From Bacillus salipaludis (GTDB lineage: Bacteria; Bacillota; Bacilli; Bacillales_B; DSM-18226), in contig NZ_SMYO01000003.1 of the NCBI RefSeq assembly GCF_004358205.1, positions 310,001 through 374,000 of the forward strand: a stretch of 64,000 nt of DNA, given 5' to 3'. The notes under the pieces are model-generated. The model was not told the DNA's origin, made no database searches, and saw only the letters and a list, made by a program, of their open reading frames with translations. The stretch's first letter is position 1; each line of letters opens with the position of its first letter. Positions 62,443-64,000 of the stretch are shown here, one piece after another. Made by a program: the position numbers and the translations under genes.

Positions 62443-63635
62443 AACAACCCATTTTTATGCCGCTTTTCCTAGCCTTTTTTGTTTTAATTGGGCTAGTTAT
62501 CATTCCAAATAAATGGATCGAGAAACTGATTCCGAAGAATAGTGTCAGCGAGGCGGCAACGCAATTAAATCCCTTCATGTTTCAAGGGAAGTATGTGCAA
62601 TCGAAAATGCTAGAGGATCCCAAGTATCTGCCAATTTATGGTTCATCAGAGCTGGCAAGGCTGGATCGCTTCCACCCTTCCAATTACTTTAAAGTAGCCA
62701 ATGATGGGTTTACCCCGTTTCTTGTTGGACGGGGGGGCTCTGAATCATTGATTCATTTTTTAAATTTTTCCGAGCATATACATCAGCTCCAGGGAAAGAA
62801 AATCGTGTTCGTCTTGTCTCCTCAATGGTTTAATCCTAAAGGAGCGGATGAATCACATTTCGTACCAAACTATTCTTCACTGCAAGGATATGACTTTGCT
62901 TTTAATCATACAATTAATCCTGAAGTGAAGAAAAAAGCAATCAAGCGTTTATTGACATATTCCTCCGTAAAGGATGATCCAATGCTATCCACCCTTTACA
63001 AAGCGGAGATTTCCCAAAATCCTTGGACAAAAAACGAAGCTATTTTCATTCGTCCGTTTGCACTTGTTTATAGAAGTTTACTAGAAAAAAAGGATTTATA
63101 CTACACATTAGCAGGCGGTATAAACCGTAAGCGGGATATCAGTCATAAGCTGCAAAATAAATCATGGCAGCAGCTTGAGCATACAGCAGACCAATTCGGA
63201 GCAAAACGAGCAACGAATAATCATTTTTATATCGTAAATTCACAGTATAATAAAATTAAAGGTTTTATGCCTTCTTTAAAAAATAAAAACATCCATGCTT
63301 CCTATGGAAAGTCCAGGGAATATGGCGACTTCCAGCTTGTGTTAGACGTATTAAAGCAAGCTGGTGCAAAACCATTATTCATCTCGGTTCCCGTCAACGG
63401 GCAGTATTATGATTATACCGGTTTCCCAAAACAAGGACGCCTCGCCTATTATCATAGAATTAAGAAACAAATTGAGGCTGCAGGTTTCCAGGTTGCCGAT
63501 TTCTCCGGACATGAATACGATCCCTATTTCATGAAGGATACCATTCACATCGGTTGGAAAGGCTGGGTTTACACCAACAAGGCTATTAAACAATTTTATG
63601 ATAGCAATGATAAAAAGGTTGTTTCATTGAATTAA
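62439..63635 (+). CDS. dltD: D-alanyl-lipoteichoic acid biosynthesis protein DltD
   Basis: 398-residue membrane-anchored SGNH-like thioesterase/transferase. N-terminal anchor helix (about 5-23), catalytic Ser in YGSSELARLDRFHP, and a C-terminal DTIHIGWKGWV with Asp and His. Works outside the membrane in the last D-Ala transfer. Final gene of dltXABCD, followed by a strong terminator. Confidence 0.96.
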   Translation: MKQPIFMPLFLAFFVLIGLVIIPNKWIEKLIPKNSVSEAATQLNPFMFQGKYVQSKMLEDPKYLPIYGSSELARLDRFHPSNYFKVANDGFTPFLVGRGGSESLIHFLNFSEHIHQLQGKKIVFVLSPQWFNPKGADESHFVPNYSSLQGYDFAFNHTINPEVKKKAIKRLLTYSSVKDDPMLSTLYKAEISQNPWTKNEAIFIRPFALVYRSLLEKKDLYYTLAGGINRKRDISHKLQNKSWQQLEHTADQFGAKRATNNHFYIVNSQYNKIKGFMPSLKNKNIHASYGKSREYGDFQLVLDVLKQAGAKPLFISVPVNGQYYDYTGFPKQGRLAYYHRIKKQIEAAGFQVADFSGHEYDPYFMKDTIHIGWKGWVYTNKAIKQFYDSNDKKVVSLN

Positions 63636-63640
63636 ACTAA

Positions 63641-63677
63641 AACGCTTGGGCTTTAATTGTAGTCCAAGCGTTTTTTC
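63641..63677. terminator. Terminator of the dlt operon
   Basis: AACGCTTGG / CCAAGCGTT, 14-base loop, T6 on the plus strand; it abuts the stop of the convergent membrane-protein gene. Confidence 0.92.
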
Positions 63678-64000
63678 TATTCCATAACCTTTTCAAAATT
63701 ACACCTATTACTCAACCAATGGGCTATCAAATAGATAATAAAATAAAACGGAACAGAATAAAGATATCTCCATGTTAATGGTTCATAAATACCAATCCAT
63801 TTAAAAAAGGGTTCTCCAACGAAGGAAGTTAGTACGGCAAACAAAAAGGCTTTATAGACTGGTCTCATCAGCGGTTTCACTTGGATTAAGAACATGACAG
63901 ACACAGGCATCAACGCTAAGTCATAAGGTAAATAGGCTGGAATTAATGGGATTATCGGATATAGGTAATTCCATGCTTTAAGCTGCATTCCAATAGCATC
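63677..64000 (-). CDS. Polytopic membrane protein, CBO0543-like (5' end outside window)
   Basis: At least 108 residues, open to the window edge (it reads DAIGMQLKAWNYLYP at the start, so the true start is further out). Three or four helices and a loop GIYEPLTWRYLYSVPFYFII that resembles the Y-x-x-W loops of the pair at 43.2-44.2 kb. Function unknown. Convergent with dltD. Confidence 0.65.
   Translation of the reverse strand, partial: DAIGMQLKAWNYLYPIIPLIPAYLPYDLALMPVSVMFLIQVKPLMRPVYKAFLFAVLTSFVGEPFFKWIGIYEPLTWRYLYSVPFYFIIYLIAHWLSNRCNFEKVME

Overview
The window looks like chromosome of an aerobic, endospore-forming member of the Bacillaceae (Bacillus/Neobacillus type). The evidence is low-GC DNA, strong AGGAGG-type ribosome binding sites with many GTG/TTG starts, a qoxABCD quinol oxidase, a dltXABCD operon, GerA-type germination operons, a CotA-type spore-coat laccase homologue, and B12, FMN and Mn2+ riboswitches in front of their usual Bacillus targets. 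I see no rRNA, tRNA, phage, CRISPR or intact IS. Both ends cut through genes. Identifications rest on recognising protein families and motifs by eye; no database search was run.

Layout. 0-2 kb: cobalamin-riboswitch-controlled B12 (or iron-chelate) ABC importer, minus strand. 2-6 kb: the main riboflavin operon ribD-ribE-ribBA-ribH behind an FMN riboswitch. 6-12 kb: small regulators, an EamA exporter, a deleted catalase remnant, an orphan HpaB-type monooxygenase, a cold-shock protein, a HAD phosphatase and a protein ending in seven histidines with a small transposon-like insertion just downstream. 12-16 kb: qoxABCD with a palindromic redox-type operator upstream. 16-23 kb: two CDP-alcohol phosphatidyltransferases, a HipA-like kinase and a minus-strand run (BcrC-like PAP2, YkoS-like membrane protein, polyprenyl-phosphate glycosyltransferase, GtrA, PAP2, PssA) that looks like an envelope-glycosylation and lipid module. 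23-26 kb: TerC-family Mn exporter behind a yybP-ykoY riboswitch, then an M32 carboxypeptidase.

26-43 kb: two paralogous three-subunit molybdenum hydroxylase operons in opposite orientation, enclosing a Gln-rich small protein, a class B PBP and an intact gerA-type operon; then a CotA-like laccase and a FUSC-family membrane protein. 43-50 kb: accessory membrane proteins, an MFS exporter, a 52-bp tandem repeat, a 53-residue Cys-rich protein, a candidate small RNA, a LysM/NlpC cell-wall hydrolase and a radical SAM/SPASM protein. 50-53 kb: a second ger operon ruined by two deletions, the second of which also beheaded a DUF421 gene. 53-57 kb: a CorA transporter, then a compact operon DUF421-ribA-ribD-HAD phosphatase that duplicates only the early riboflavin steps and has no FMN riboswitch. 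57-64 kb: an M42 aminopeptidase, the dlt operon for D-alanylation of teichoic acids, and a membrane protein cut by the window end.

The strongest candidates for something undescribed are the DUF421-ribA-ribD-HAD operon (by gene content a route from GTP to 5-amino-6-ribitylaminouracil without the enzymes that finish riboflavin), the doubled molybdenum hydroxylase operons with an atypical active-site motif, the orphan-terminator RNA near 46.2 kb, and the 90-bp element with an exact 8-bp target duplication at 11.55 kb.
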